64,000 nucleotides of DNA from Lasioglossum baleicum (lineage: Eukaryota > Arthropoda > Insecta > Hymenoptera > Halictidae): the NCBI RefSeq assembly GCF_051020765.1, contig NC_134946.1, positions 9,524,739 through 9,588,738 on the forward strand. The letters are read 5' to 3'. The position numbers and the translations under genes are program-made. Below the pieces are notes generated by a model that was not told where the DNA came from, did no database searches, and was given only the letters and a program-made list of their open reading frames with translations. Of this stretch, positions 1-12,170 are shown piece after piece. Positions within the stretch are counted from its first letter, which is position 1, and each line of letters begins with the position of its first letter.

Positions 1-637
1 ATGACAGAAAAGCGAGTAAGGGAAATTTTTATTATGTCCACAATATCAAAATAATCGTATTACAATATTGTAAACATAAGAAGCGCTGTTTATTGTTTTA
101 AATATATATAATTATATATTTGATATCGAAAACCGGCACTGTCAACGTGTCTCGATTGGTTCGATCAATCGCAATTTGAAATGTCACGCGAATAATTATA
201 TTTGCATTTAAATGTGCCACGCAATCTAAACATAACAGTTAAATTTTCTGTATCTATTAAAGCGGACAGTTTAGTGCTGAAGTATTCCCATAATTCATTA
301 TAAAATCTTACGTAATTAATTGTTTAACGAACACGGCTTTTTTCTGTGGAAATGTCAACATCTTTTGTAAAATGATATATATATACAATGATTCCTAAGG
401 CATTTTAATCGAACGGAACGACTAAAACTACTATTTACTATATATAATTTTATATAGAATGTACATTTAGATTATATACCACTAAATGTAGGTTATATTA
501 AGTAATCATTTTTCACGGAACTATTTATGCAATATTCCATCATTTCAAACACCACGAGGAAATCTCTCGAAACAATTCAAGCGAAGTACACTACTACAAT
601 AAAATACTGAAAACAAACCTTTCTTCGCTTAATCTCC
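1..637. other. AT-rich intergenic sequence, nothing recognised
   Basis: This stretch is AT-rich with many short TATATA runs and stop codons in all frames. I see no exon with splice signals, no tRNA-like fold and no transposon ends. It may be non-coding flank of a gene to the left of the window. Confidence 0.5.
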
Positions 638-787
638 ATGTCGTTGAAAAGTGATCCGCAAATAAATGAAAAATACGAAAAAGAAAAAGCATACTACGAA
701 GCGGCTATTACTAAAGTGACGCCTTGTAACTGTCTATTCATCAGCAAAGCGACTCCCGACAGTCCCGACGATGAAGACTTGACATAG
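638..787 (+). CDS. possible small ORF, 49 codons
   Basis: An ATG-to-TAG frame of 49 residues begins MSLKSDPQINEKYEKEK and ends with an acidic tail, PDDEDLT. It is more polar and balanced in composition than the surrounding AT-rich DNA, and this is the only reason to list it. I do not recognise the protein. It could be a real short peptide, a last exon of an upstream gene, or chance. No splice acceptor is obvious directly in front of the ATG. A second tiny frame (ATG near 826) follows it. Confidence 0.2.
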   Translation: MSLKSDPQINEKYEKEKAYYEAAITKVTPCNCLFISKATPDSPDDEDLT

Positions 788-2261
788 AGGAGTGTAGAGG
801 AGATTGTTAGGATATCTAACAACAAAATGGCCGCGATAATGACTCGAGGTTTTAAGTACACTTCGCCTCGCAGAATAGTTAGAGTTAGAATATCACGAAG
901 GTGAACAAAGAATTCGTTGTTATCTACGGGTCGCCTCAGTAACCGATCGAATTATCTGTTTAATTAACTGATCCTATCACCGGAGATTTATCACAATGAG
1001 CGTCATTGTAACTAAACTGTATGATTGCGTGCCTTGAAAAAGTTGATTAACCGAATGTTTTGAATATCTATTTTTAACCGTCTATGCACGGGGTTTTGTT
1101 AACGCTACTGGCTTAGCTTATATTCTAATAATCTTGTGACTTTATATGTACACGCTTTCAATGCTGTTCAATGCTACGAACACAGTTTACAATTTTTAAA
1201 AAATGATTCCGTAGTCTATATATATATTGCAATGTCAGAAATTAATTTTGTGTAACATTATTGCTTAACAGCACGATTTGCCTATTATTAAATAAGGGGC
1301 TTAAAAAAATAATTGTTATCTGCTGAGACATCATTTTAAAATATTTGTCAGCACCTCTGTCAGCCAATACTGTGAACTTATTGCTAGAAAACATTTGAAA
1401 GTTTCTTCTTTCGTTTTACTATTGCATGTTATCAGTACTTAGAACTTGAAGAATGATATTGCATAAAATATTCTCTTATTTACATTTGTGGAGGATATAT
1501 ATTCTCTGACTAATATCGACCTTGACTAAACATGTTTGAAAAATTTATGAACTTGAAGATACATTTCTTTCAATAAAAAAGTAAATTTAAATAAACTCCA
1601 TTGTTTAGAGCATTGTTTTCTCAACATTCTTGAAGACATTTGTTTACTATCTTCATACTTCATTGTATTTGAATATCACTGTATTGTATGTACGTTTGTG
1701 TATATGTGCATGAATAAAATTTGTAACCATATAAGGACTAATTTTATGTATTCCTTCTAAAGTACCTTAAATTTTTATTTTTCATCTTATAAAATAATGA
1801 GACCTTATATAAATTATGTAAACGAGTTATTTAGTGGCGAAGTTTTTCTAAAAAATTGTATTATTTTTTTATTACGCAATGCACGTTAAAGATAAGATAT
1901 TTGAAGATACCGTTGCATCACATTCAACATTCATCAAAATTTACGTAATTTTCGTGACCATTCGTTTCTGAATCTCGTTACGGATAACGTGCATTAAAGT
2001 GTATAATTATTTTCGATTTCATATGATTTTGTTTCAAGAATTCTTGTTGCGTTTTGTTTAAACATTTTGTTGATTATCATATTTTATTTATCGTATTTTT
2101 AAGTTATTTTTATGTTTATCTTAGGGACTGCAGTGAAATTAGAAGAACATTTGTAGAGAAAATAATGTTTCGCACCTATTAAAAAAAAGTGATCATTTAC
2201 TACACAGAAACAGTATAAAAAGCTAATTGCAACGAACACGTACAGCGGTGATTGCAACAAA
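788..2261. other. intergenic sequence upstream of the 2-oxodicarboxylate carrier
   Basis: About 1.5 kb of AT-rich sequence without a supportable exon. The last 100-200 bases probably hold the promoter and 5' leader of the carrier gene that starts at 2262. I see no clear TATA box placement and no mobile element ends. Confidence 0.45.
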
Positions 2262-3831
2262 ATGGCTTTTAGAGAAACTATACAACACAAACCAAGTTTT
2301 GTGAGAGAAGCTGCAATTCAGATTGGTGCCGGAGGCTGTGCAGGTTTCGTAGAAGCCTGCATAATGCATCCGATGGACCTTATTAAAACACGTTTCCAAC
2401 TGCAGGTCAAAATTGCACAAAATGATGCTCTTTACTATACAGGCATTGTATTCTATTTTCATGTTAATTTTCTTTCTTTATGCATTTCTTCTTTTTGTTC
2501 GAGCATTTCAGTATCTCTTTTTTTCTTTTCAATTATTTATACACACTTTTTTGTTAACACTTTTACCACAGGAATTCGTGACTGTATGAGAAAAATGTAC
2601 ATAAACGAAGGATTCGCAGCATTCTGGAAAGGTATATTACCTCCAATTCTTATGGAAACACCGAAAAGAGCTGTAAAAGTATGTAATTTGTATATTATGC
2701 GAACAGCGAGCTGTACACCCGCAGCAAAAAGATGCAGGTTTGCCATTTATCTTGCTCTTGTAATAATTGAAATAAATTATTTTCAGTTCTTCTCTTTCGA
2801 ACAGTATAAGAAGCTTTTTAGCGATAGTTCATCGAAGACAATGGTACGTGTAATAGAAAATGAACTAAATGAAATTTCTTTCTAACTGTTGCATAACAAT
2901 AATGTTATTATTATATAGTAATATTATTAGTATAGTAATATATTAGTATAGTAATGTCTATACACATATATAAACTTACTGTTCAATAAAAATATAGTCT
3001 ATGCAATTATTAACAAAACAATTTCCCGTTTCAGGTATTTTATTATGCTGGCTTCCTAACAGGCGTAACAGAGGGTATTTTAGTAAATCCATTCGAAGTA
3101 GTGAAAGTACAAATGCAATCTGATCGCAAGCACATCAGATACAGTCCATCAACCTATGCTGTGACCCAACGAATTCTTGCACAGCAAGGGTTCGGATTAA
3201 ATGGTATCAATAAAGGTTTATCTGCCACAATAATGCGGAATGGTATTTTCAATACATTCTACTTTGGAACTTACCACAATCTCCTTCCATTGATGCAGAT
3301 GTATCAGGAATACGTTCCAGAATTGTTGTTTAAGGTACATTTTGTTAGACTAAGTTTTGTTAGACATTCCTTTTCTTGCAAATAATAAATAGTAGAAAAA
3401 ATGAAAGAGAAAGAATTAGTACTGTTTTTTGCAAGAGAAACTCTGGATAGCAATAGCGTAAACACCCTGTATATAAATATTCTTTTCAGTTTGTCATAGG
3501 TTTCATATCGGGCACGTTAGCATCCTGTATGAATATACCGTTCGACGTTGCTAAAAGTCGCATTCAAGGACCCCAGGGTGAAATTCAGTACAGGGGAACT
3601 GTACGAACAATTTTTATAGTCTATCATAGAGAAGGGTGAGAGAAATTGTAAAAATTTGAAAATTCTTTGTTCTATTTCAATGATCTTTTTCATTAAATTA
3701 TTTATTTCAGATTTAGAGCCTTGTATAAAGGATTGGTGCCAAAAATCTTGCGATTAGGACCAGGTGGCGCGATTATGCTTATAGTTTATGAACATATGAA
3801 ATCGTATCTCACTATGCAAGTTCCTTACTAA
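2262..3831 (+). CDS. SLC25A21: mitochondrial 2-oxodicarboxylate carrier (SLC25A21-like)
   Basis: Six coding exons join in frame: 2262-2442, 2572-2678, 2787-2843, 3035-3334, 3490-3635 and 3711-3831, giving 303 residues (the human protein has 299). The product is an inner-membrane carrier of the SLC25 family that exchanges 2-oxoadipate and related dicarboxylates for 2-oxoglutarate in lysine and tryptophan breakdown. Three carrier repeats are visible, each with the P-x-D/E-x-x-K signature: PMDLIK at residues 37-42, PFEVVK at 134-139 and PFDVAK at 232-237. Blocks such as KGILPPILMETPKRAVK and PFDVAKSRIQGPQGEI match the family member SLC25A21 rather than other carriers. The first intron appears to use a GC donor (2443-2444), because the nearby GT at 2448 would break the frame. 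A polyadenylation signal AATAAA lies at 3965-3970. The gene is convergent with the Aven gene. Confidence 0.9.
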
Positions 3832-4144
3832 TTGCAGTACTATGCTAACATAGACTGATCGTGTGCATTTATTACTACTACCAAAAACATTTATTTTAGC
3901 TTTCAAATATACTCTTTATGAAAGAAGAGGTCGTGAGATATATCTCATAGTATAATTTCTTAGCAATAAAGATCTGTTTCCGATTTTTAGTACATTAGAA
4001 CGGTAATAGTCAATTAATGTGCACTATAAATACGTATCCGCTTGTAGATACATGGCTCTTTTATCTTTATTTACAGACGCAAACTAACTGAATTTTATTG
4101 AAAATGTTTAAACAAATAAATTAATAGTAAACATAATATATTGT
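3832..4144. other. convergent 3' region between SLC25A21 and Aven genes
   Basis: Both 3' untranslated regions must fall here. AATAAA on the plus strand is at 3965-3970 and its minus-strand counterpart (TTTATT on plus) is at 4094-4099, so the two transcripts probably end close together and may overlap. No other feature is seen. Confidence 0.5.
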
Positions 4145-5246
4145 TTAATCATCTAAGATAGAATCCAACCACGTTTCCAGATCTACAGATTTCACAGGCT
4201 CACCAGAGGTAGTTGCTTTTTTTGTGTCTGCAAAAAATACTTGTTAAAAATCATTTCTTGAATGTTGCTCGATCATTATTCAAACTCCTACCAGTATTAA
4301 AAGGTGTAGATAAAGATTTCACTGTCATTAAAGGTTCATCCACAGGTTCTTTGAGCGATAGCAAAAAATCTAAATCCTCGGGTACATTATCTATCGAATC
4401 TTGATTTCCCTCTGTGTTTTTTGCATCGTTTGAAACTTCAGTTTTTAAACTGTTTAACATTTCATTGTACTTTTGTTTTCCCTGTTCTGCTTTGTTATAA
4501 ATGTTTGTCAACTGGTCATTCTAAAGTAATGAATGTTGACAAATTATTAATTGATTTTAATTCCTATAGATCTTCTAAATCTAAAGAAGCGATTGAACTT
4601 ACACTAAAATATTTAGTATCAATTTCAACGTTTTCATTGAATGGAATTGATTCGATTGCTACAGATAAAATTTTCAGATCGAGTGTAAAGTACTCTGAGT
4701 ATTTAGAGGTATCAATGGTCCAATTTTTGTCTGATTGTGGAACAAAATAATTATCTTCCGATACTGGAGCATTCATAAGAAAGTCGAAATCTTTTGTGAC
4801 ATTCTCTTGTACATCTATACTGTCGTCTAATTCTAAGTACGGCGTATCCTTATCGTCTTCTTTCTGTTTCTTTTCTTTCGATTTCTTCTTCCTAATTTTA
4901 TAATTACAATTATTAATGTAATTACGTTGATATTGTCTTATAGTATCCATAAAATACAAACAATTATTTACTATACGTGTAATATAAATCTTAAATTAAT
5001 CGATAATGATTTAATCATGTTCAGTAGGAGGTTAATATATTTTGCGCCAAGTATATATTTATTTAGAATCAGCAGGATACATAACAAAAATACACATATG
5101 TAAAATACAACGACTTATGCAAACAAAACAAACTTATCAACCTCCTTTTAAGTTACTGTTAGATATTTTCATTAATTCAACAAAAACATTAACAAATATT
5201 GAACAATATCTGCTACTGACCTTGCCTGATTCTTTTTAGGAGGCAT
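4145..5246 (-). CDS. AVEN: cell death regulator Aven
   Basis: Four exons on the minus strand join in frame: 5221-5246, 4603-4891, 4292-4520 and 4145-4227, giving 208 residues. Aven is an inhibitor of apoptosis that also supports ATM checkpoint signalling and, in mammals, translation. Family hallmarks are present in order: a basic start (MPPKKNQARKKKSKEKK), the block DKNWTIDTSKYSEYFTLDLK, which lines up with the human EKEW... region, the acidic LDFLLSLKEPV block, and the C-terminal LETWLDSILDD, which matches the human LEDWLDSMIS end. The start was chosen because the tiny first exon ends in AG|GTCAGT and restores the reading frame of exon 2 as Arg. The protein is shorter than human Aven and lacks the long RGG-rich N-terminus. 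It is an intact gene. Confidence 0.75.
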
Positions 5247-5510
5247 TTTTTTCACTTCTTCAAATTAATATCATACAAACAATACATATTTAAATATTCT
5301 ATTTCTAACCTGTACAACACAACACGTAAATTGTATCTATATAGTGACAAATTGTCCCCAAGAAATATCTCTTGAGATTTCTCTAGATTCGTTCAACAAT
5401 ATTACACATTACACATGTAAATAAAAATCCTTATTTCTACATACATACATAGGAATAAATAGAAGATTTGACTATGTATAATAAAAAAGATAAACAACAG
5501 AATTTCGAAA

Positions 5511-7687
5511 TTATAACTTACAATCGGATATTGGCTCTTTCGGAGAATGAATACTGGAACTGATATCGCTATCTGACAAAGACAGTTCTTTTTCTACTGA
5601 ATAATCCGAAGATTTTATTTCTACACTGTCTTCAATTATATCTTTCTTTTCTTCAGTTTCACATCGACAAGTTTTTAGAGGTTGAATAAGACCCAGGTCA
5701 CCTTTCGCGTAATAACACGTAGTATTTTCAATCTGTAAAATGTACATATACATATAAAATCCGAACAATTTGTATACTTAATTTTATGTAATAACAATAT
5801 ACCTGTGACGCAGTATCTTTTAGAACAGTGACAATGTTGTCGGCGTCTAATATTTCCCAGAGGCACTGTAGAAACTGTTGTTTTAAGTGCGAGGCGCAAT
5901 AATCTTTACCCATAGAATCTCGTTCAAGCTGTAAAGATATTATGAAATTATAAGAAAGAGCAAAAGTTACAGACAAGATTTCTAAAAAATTGTTCACCTC
6001 TAAAGCTTCCATGATGCAACTCCTCACACGATTCAACAGGCTCTTAAGCATCTCCAGTTCTTTATCCTTCTCATTAATTATTGATAAGAATGTTTCCTTG
6101 TCATCTCTCGCCTTCAATACACATTTTTTCAGAAGTTTAATTTTCTGCTCCATCTGCTCACACTTTTGATTCAATTGCTCAAGGATCAACTGGTATGAAG
6201 CGAGTCGATTACTGTCTCTCTCAGCTTTTCCATAATAAAACAACATTGATTGGAAATCCTACAATGTTACCATAGTTCCATTTTCATATTTTTAAAATGA
6301 CAATAAAAAGAATTCAGAGGTCTCACGTCTGCTAATTTGTGAATAGCCTCTCTTTGCTTCATCGCCTTTTTTAAAGTGATTTTCGACTCTGTTTCGAACA
6401 ATTCACACTGCAATCTAAGCGTACGCTCTTTTTCCTGGCTTTCCCTGCTAGTGATCTTGAGTTCCTTGCAAGTTTTCACCAGCTCGTCCAGTTCTAGATT
6501 CAGAGCCACGTTTTCTCGGATTGCTCGGTTCGTGGTCTCTGCTACTCGCAAATTAGTTGCTTTGCGAAGAGACACAGCCAGTGCCTTCAAACGTTCTTCC
6601 ATTTCTTTTTTCATCCTATCATTATATCATACAGTTTCTTAGATTCAATAAATCGGACAATTTATAGTACAAAATTATAAATAGAAAAAAGATACAAATT
6701 GAAATTGAAAGAAATGAAAGTATTTATATCATACATTGCTTTTCCAATGACCAACGACTTCTCCGCTTCGTAGAGTTTCTCCTGATGCATCCGTTCTTGC
6801 TCTATAATTTCCTTCTCTTGAATTTCAAACTTCTGCATCAGATCCAGCCTTGCTATTCGCCAATCTTCCAATGCGTTCAGTTTACCAGCTAATCAAACAC
6901 CATAGCATGTAAATAAACGAACAGAAAGTTGTAGAACAACGAACAAAAAGAAATCTAGCGGTAACTAAATAAAAATTTAAGAAACATATATATATACGTC
7001 ACTTATTAATTTAACTTCAGCGCTCAGATTGTTCTCCATCGTGCGATACTCGAGTTCCATTGCGTCTTCCTTCTTCTTATAGCCAGCCTGTTCCTCTTTT
7101 CGCAATTCTTCCAAGGCAGTCAGTCGTTCGTTGAGCTCCTTCGATTCTTGTATCCTCTCTTCCAAGTTCCTTTTCAGATAAGCTATCACGTCTGCCCTGT
7201 CTTCTTCCAGTTGCTGCAACTTTTCCTTCACTTGCTCCGACTCCACCTCCAACTCTTCGTTTCGAGTTCGCAAACTAACTTGTATAAAGAATTATTTGAC
7301 TTGATCTTATAAAAATTGTTTACGACCAGATTGAAATTTGTACACATTTGTTTTTTTATACCTTATATAATATTTACAAGAATATTCTTGTGATATCTTC
7401 TTGAATAATTGTATACATTCTTTTTAACTAGTATTTCTCTGAAGAAATGTATAACAGTACTACTAAATTTAATACACTACTTTGTAACGTACAATTCTCG
7501 ATACAGTCTATATATAGGATATATCTTTATTAGTTTATACTCCACTTTATACATATATTTACCGTGCCAATTGTCTGTTGTTATCCAAAATCTCTTGTTC
7601 GTAAGACAGGGTCTCCCTTTCATCCACGCATTTCTTTTTCGCCTTCTTTTTGCCACCTTTACGTTTCTTTCTTTTAACCTTTATCAT
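5511..7687 (-). CDS. CFAP157: cilia- and flagella-associated protein 157
   Basis: Seven exons join in frame: 7563-7687, 7003-7274, 6735-6888, 6327-6615, 5998-6258, 5813-5938 and 5511-5732, giving 482 residues (human about 520). The protein is almost entirely coiled coil and belongs to the DUF4515 family. CFAP157 is a ciliary basal-body and sperm flagellum protein in vertebrates. Matching landmarks are a Lys-rich start (MIKVKRKKRKGGKKKAKKK), the VIAYLKRNLEERIQESKELNE block, TTNRAIREN (human TTKRAIKEN), and the late GDLGLI motif that aligns with GDLGLV near the human C-terminus. An in-frame stop just upstream fixes the start codon. The last exon ends at a TAA that overlaps a strong GTAAGT, so an alternative short 3' exon is possible, but every continuation I tried stops within two codons. 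Confidence 0.82.
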
Positions 7688-8851
7688 CCTGATCAGTTAA
7701 ATCCAAGCGATTGTTACACGGCAAATCAATTTGAATTATTGTTGCCCGGTGTAGTGATATGCGACGTGAACGTAATCTCCGTTAGATCGATAATTTTCGG
7801 TTCCATAGCGACGGCGAGATCGATGAGCAATTAAAGAAAATAAATTAATCATCTGGCAAACTCTCCGACCACATTTTCCAATGATTTCGTTACGTCGTGA
7901 TTAACTGTGTTTTAATAATAATTAGAAGGCCTCTTGTGATATCGATCATAAATTCCTAGACAATGTAGGGCTTATCAATTTTACAATATACTAATGTTTC
8001 ATACTTGTGAAATTATTCTCAATTTTTAACTGCAGTGTTTAAAACGCTCTCTCCAAGCCTTCTTAAATTTAAAAATCTTACGAGTTCGCTTTTTGTAGTC
8101 GTGTATGAAACTCGTAACGCATTTACAAGCTTAAAATTATACAACAGCTCTTGACGCTTAAGTCCTTACGAGTCCTTTTTAACGTATGTGTTACACATAT
8201 ATATACATATATATATATATATATTTTCCAAATTTATTGTACATATACATGTAAAAAATATCAAACTGAAAACTTAAAAATCTAATGTAAATCAAAATGT
8301 AAATATTTCTGAATTTAAAAACTAAAAATAGTCTCTGAAAAAATGAAATATAACGAGTACATATACGTTTTGTATTTGAAACATACAATTCAAGAACATC
8401 CATCGGCTCTGTGTGGTAAATGTCTCTAAATTTTCAAATTGAATCACCTGTTTCAAATAAAAGTAAACACAAAACACTTGTATACTCTAAAAATTTTAAA
8501 TGTTCAGAATTTAAAAGCGTAACTTAATAATAAATAGTTTCAATGGCTCTGAATGTCTTTAAATAAATACAATCTACTCACGCACTCACTTTCTGTCTCT
8601 CTCTTTCTCGCACACACACACACGCATCCATGCGCGCACACACAATCTTAATCTTAAGAGTACGAGAGTTACCTTTCAATTTCTAAAAAACGTTCTTGTG
8701 CGAATGAGGTGGTTCAATGAAAACAACATGTCCTTATGCACGCACGTGCGTGTATTTATGAACCATCAGTAACAAATTTGACTTCATCTAAAAGAAAAAA
8801 GAAACGGACTGGGGGGAAACGAGAGAGAGAAAAAAAAAAGTAGTTAAAGAA
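7688..8851. other. intergenic region with AT and CA microsatellites
   Basis: This holds the CFAP157 upstream region and probably the 3' untranslated region of SEL1L (minus strand). A TA-rich microsatellite lies near 8198-8224, and a CA/CT-rich stretch lies near 8590-8645. No coding exon or transposon ends were recognised. Confidence 0.5.
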
Positions 8852-11800
8852 CTAATTAATTCTAGGCGGAGGTGGTGGCTGCGGCCTGCGGAAGTAAATA
8901 ATTAAACTGAGCATGCCAGTGAGTAGTCCTATGAGATACAAGTCCCAGTTCTGGCCCAAGAGCTGGTCCCATTTATTCAGATGATCAACAAGACTAAACT
9001 CCTGCAGATAATCCAAACCGAAAAGGAAGGAGAGTTTGATGAGTGCCAATGCGACGGGGATTTTGGCATCCGGACTGGCCTCTGCAGCGAGATCGTAACA
9101 CCGTTTGGCCAAATGTCGATCCCTCGCTAAACCTAAACCGCGTTCATGCATGTACCCAAGGTTAAACATCGCCTGTGCATTCGGATCCGGCTCAGAGGCC
9201 AATCGATAGTGACTAGCTGCAGCCTCGTAGTCGACTTTTGTTCCTCTGCCGTAATAGTAAGCGTCTCCCAATTTCACCTAGCACAAAAAACAATTTCAAT
9301 TATTAAAACACAACTTAAAAGAAAACTTAAAGATAAATGTACGTGTAAAATCCTAATGCAAAAGATTCAATAGTTTTTCAAACTAGAAGAATACTCCTTA
9401 AGTGATTTTTCTGAAGTAATTATACCTGAGCAGCAGAATATCCTTGTGCAGCAGCTCTAGCCCACAAAGAAAGCGCTCTGACCAAGCCCTCTTCCTCCGA
9501 CAATATCGTGGTCTCCCCTTTATCAAGTATAAAAGCAGCATTGCTTTGCGCAACTTCGTATCCCATTTCCGCGAGGAGGGCGTAATTAAAGAAAGCTTCG
9601 TTAATCCTTCCTTCTCTGTAGTCTGTGTGGGCGACCATCAAATGATCGCTCCATTTCCCCCGTTCGGCGACTTTCTTCAGAAGCTCGACTGCAGCCGGAC
9701 AATTGCGCGCCATGCCTGTGCCAGTGGCGTGCATTTGAGCTAAATTATAAATCGCCAAAACGTGGCCGGATCGACTGGCCAAAGTAAAGTACATGTGAGC
9801 TAATTTATAATCGGGTTTCACGCCTGTCCCACCTGTTGAAATTAAATTTTATCAATTGAAAACGGTGATACATAATTCGAAAGTACAACGCTTGTGAATC
9901 TCAACAAAAGCTTACTGAAATACATATTGCCAAGCTGAAGCTGTCCATCGACCCAACCCTGTTCCGCAGCTTGCTTGAAATACTGAAGTGCTTTCGTAGT
10001 GTCCCTTTCGACTCCTCGCCCGTAAAGATACATAAGACCTAAGCCACTTTGTCCAACAGGATTCCCAAGCTCGGCAGCCTTCTTGAAGTATTTGTATGCC
10101 GTTTTGTTGTCCTGTTCTACCTTGTCGCTACCCTCTAAGTATATCTGAAATTTAGGAACAGGTTAATGAATACACAATACAACATAACTAGACTGTGGAT
10201 CTTTATGCCAAAAAATAAAAATTGCCTGCATTGATTGCAAGAAACAGAAACCAAATTTGATGTTATTTCTTCCCTTAATGATTTTAATAGAGAAATCGTG
10301 TATTGACATCTCTTGAATTTTGAAAATTTTCCAACAATTTTGAATTTCATCTAAACATAACGTATAAATATCGAAAGTCGCCGTTACCTTTCCCAAGTAA
10401 GCCATTGCAACAGGGTGTTCAGCGTCAGCAGCATGCTGAAAATAGTGCATGGCTCTCACATGGTCTAAAGGAACGCCCCTGGCACCCTGGTAATGTAACT
10501 GTCCTAACGCAACTTGAGCCTCTATGTCTCCTTTCTTCGCTAGCAATTGATAATATTCTATTAAATCTTGATCATAAATTCCTGAGTTGTATCCAGGGTT
10601 CTCTTGCTCATCCAAAAGCCGAACTCGCTGAATAACCGGTCCTCCGCTGAACGAGACCTTCTCCGAGACCTTGTTGGCAACCTTACGGTAAAAGTTTAAA
10701 GCACTTTCACACGAGGCCGGCGTCGTGACGCCGGCCCAGTAACGATAACCAAGAGCCATTTGTGCACGTGTATCTCCGCCGAGGGCCGCGGCTGTGTAAT
10801 GTAAAAGTGCTTTAGCTTGCGAGGCGTTCACGCCGCCCAATCCTGTTGCATGTAAAAATCCCAAGCCCTGGAAAGAAGTTGTTCTCAGAAATGACGAACG
10901 CGAGGAAATGACGATCAAGATGGCTTTAACCCTTGTGTAGTTAACCGGGTACCCGGGTACCCATTTGCTGCATTTCTTCCAACAACTTATTAATGTTCCT
11001 CTAAAAATATTATAAAATTTCTCTGAATGTGTCCATTCTTTGCTCGTTAATATATTCATTTATGGTCTTAAAATGAGAATTTGTGCAAATATGTGAAATA
11101 TTAAAGGTTTTGACACTAAACCTACGGTGCCTTAAAAGTAACTGGTAAATGTTCCTTTATATAAATGACAAGTTTGATTTTATTTAGATTTTGTATGGCT
11201 CCTATTGTAATACGTGCTCTACTAGAGCTATCTATACACTCATTTCTTATGAAGTAAATTTTTATTATTTTAGTAATTGTGAAATAAAAAATCTGGAAAC
11301 GGTTATTTTGACCGGTGATGGTAGGTTTAGTGTTAAATAATCTATACATTTTGGTTGGCTACATAAGGGCTAGAGTAGAAGTAAAAAAGAAATACCATAT
11401 GAGCAGAAGGTAGTCCAGTTTCAGCGAGATTTTTAAACATTTGATAAGCAGCCGAAATGACCTCGTTAGATGTCCAAAAGGAAGTCGGGCCGTTTTGCAT
11501 TCTTAGCAACGAGTCCCATGCCAACATGGATCTTGCTTCACGATGACCAAGAATCGCTGCTGTCCTTAGTAGTCCATAAGCTTCCGATTTGTTAGAACGT
11601 GTGGTATTTAAGAGACGCTGTGCTTTCCTAAATATTTGCTCCGCTGGAAGTTCAAACGCAGAAGCATTAAATAAAAATATGATTCTTTACAGAATTTGTT
11701 TAGTTTACATCTTTTATTAACATACCTTCTTGTTGCTCCGGAGTAAGCGGTTCTTGCGTCTCTTCGCTCAGAGGCTCGAGTAGCTCCTCTTCATTCCATG

Positions 11801-12170
11801 CCTCTGTTTCCTCTTCCTCCAGTCTTAAATTACTATTTGGTAAATCTAAATTCTTAGCCTGTGCTATGCTTGTCTTCATCCATACGTTTCTCATTGTGGA
11901 ACTTTCTTCTTTAGTTTTTGGCTCTTCTTCTACGTCGTCTTTCCTTTTTGTAATCTTCTCTCTAAGATATCGTCTATTAGATTGTATAATTTTTAGCATA
12001 GTATCATGTACAGCCTGCAGTTCGCGCAGATGTTCTAACCCCTTCCCCCCCAAAGAAACATCCTCCTCCGACTCTTCATCAGCTGTCTCTGATTGTTTTT
12101 TCAGCTCTTCCGATTCGGATGCGACAGACATAACAAGCAGAAGTAACAGCAACTCTTTCCGTAGCTTCAT
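8852..12170 (-). CDS. SEL1L: protein sel-1 homolog 1 (ERAD adaptor, Hrd3-type)
   Basis: Six coding exons join in frame: 11726-12170, 11396-11643, 10388-10867, 9916-10144, 9426-9832 and 8852-9277, giving 744 residues (human 794). SEL1L is the ER-membrane partner of the HRD1 ubiquitin ligase and hands misfolded luminal proteins to the dislocation channel. A hydrophobic signal peptide (KLRKELLLLLLVMSVAS) is followed by an acidic stretch. Next come repeated Sel1/TPR-like units such as GLGFLHATGLGGVN, ALGYRYWAGV and NLGYMHERGLGLARD. One transmembrane segment (DLYLIGLLTGMLSLIIYF) precedes a short proline-rich cytosolic tail. The fibronectin type II module of vertebrate SEL1L is not seen. Introns carry a TTAA-type miniature element (11113-11333) and a mariner-type repeat (from 10189). 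Confidence 0.93.
10189..10345 (+). mobile_element. mariner-type interspersed repeat, degenerate copy
   Basis: TA followed by GACTGTGGATCTTTATGCC opens a repeat in the third SEL1L intron. The following 150 bp resemble, base for base in many places, the repeat in the CLP1 intron (about 29755-29895); both contain TGCATTGATTG and a late TCTTGAATTT. The opening also matches the terminal repeat of the element in the Rab8 intron (22064-22192). The other terminus is not recognisable here. Confidence 0.5.
11113..11333. mobile_element. TTAA-type miniature inverted-repeat element
   Basis: The left end ACACTAAACCTACGG and the right end, whose reverse complement is ACACTAAACCTACCA, form inverted termini about 220 bp apart. 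TTAA follows on the right (11333-11336), and the left flank is a decayed version (TTTG). This fits a piggyBac-type non-autonomous element. It has no coding capacity and lies in the second SEL1L intron. Confidence 0.6.
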
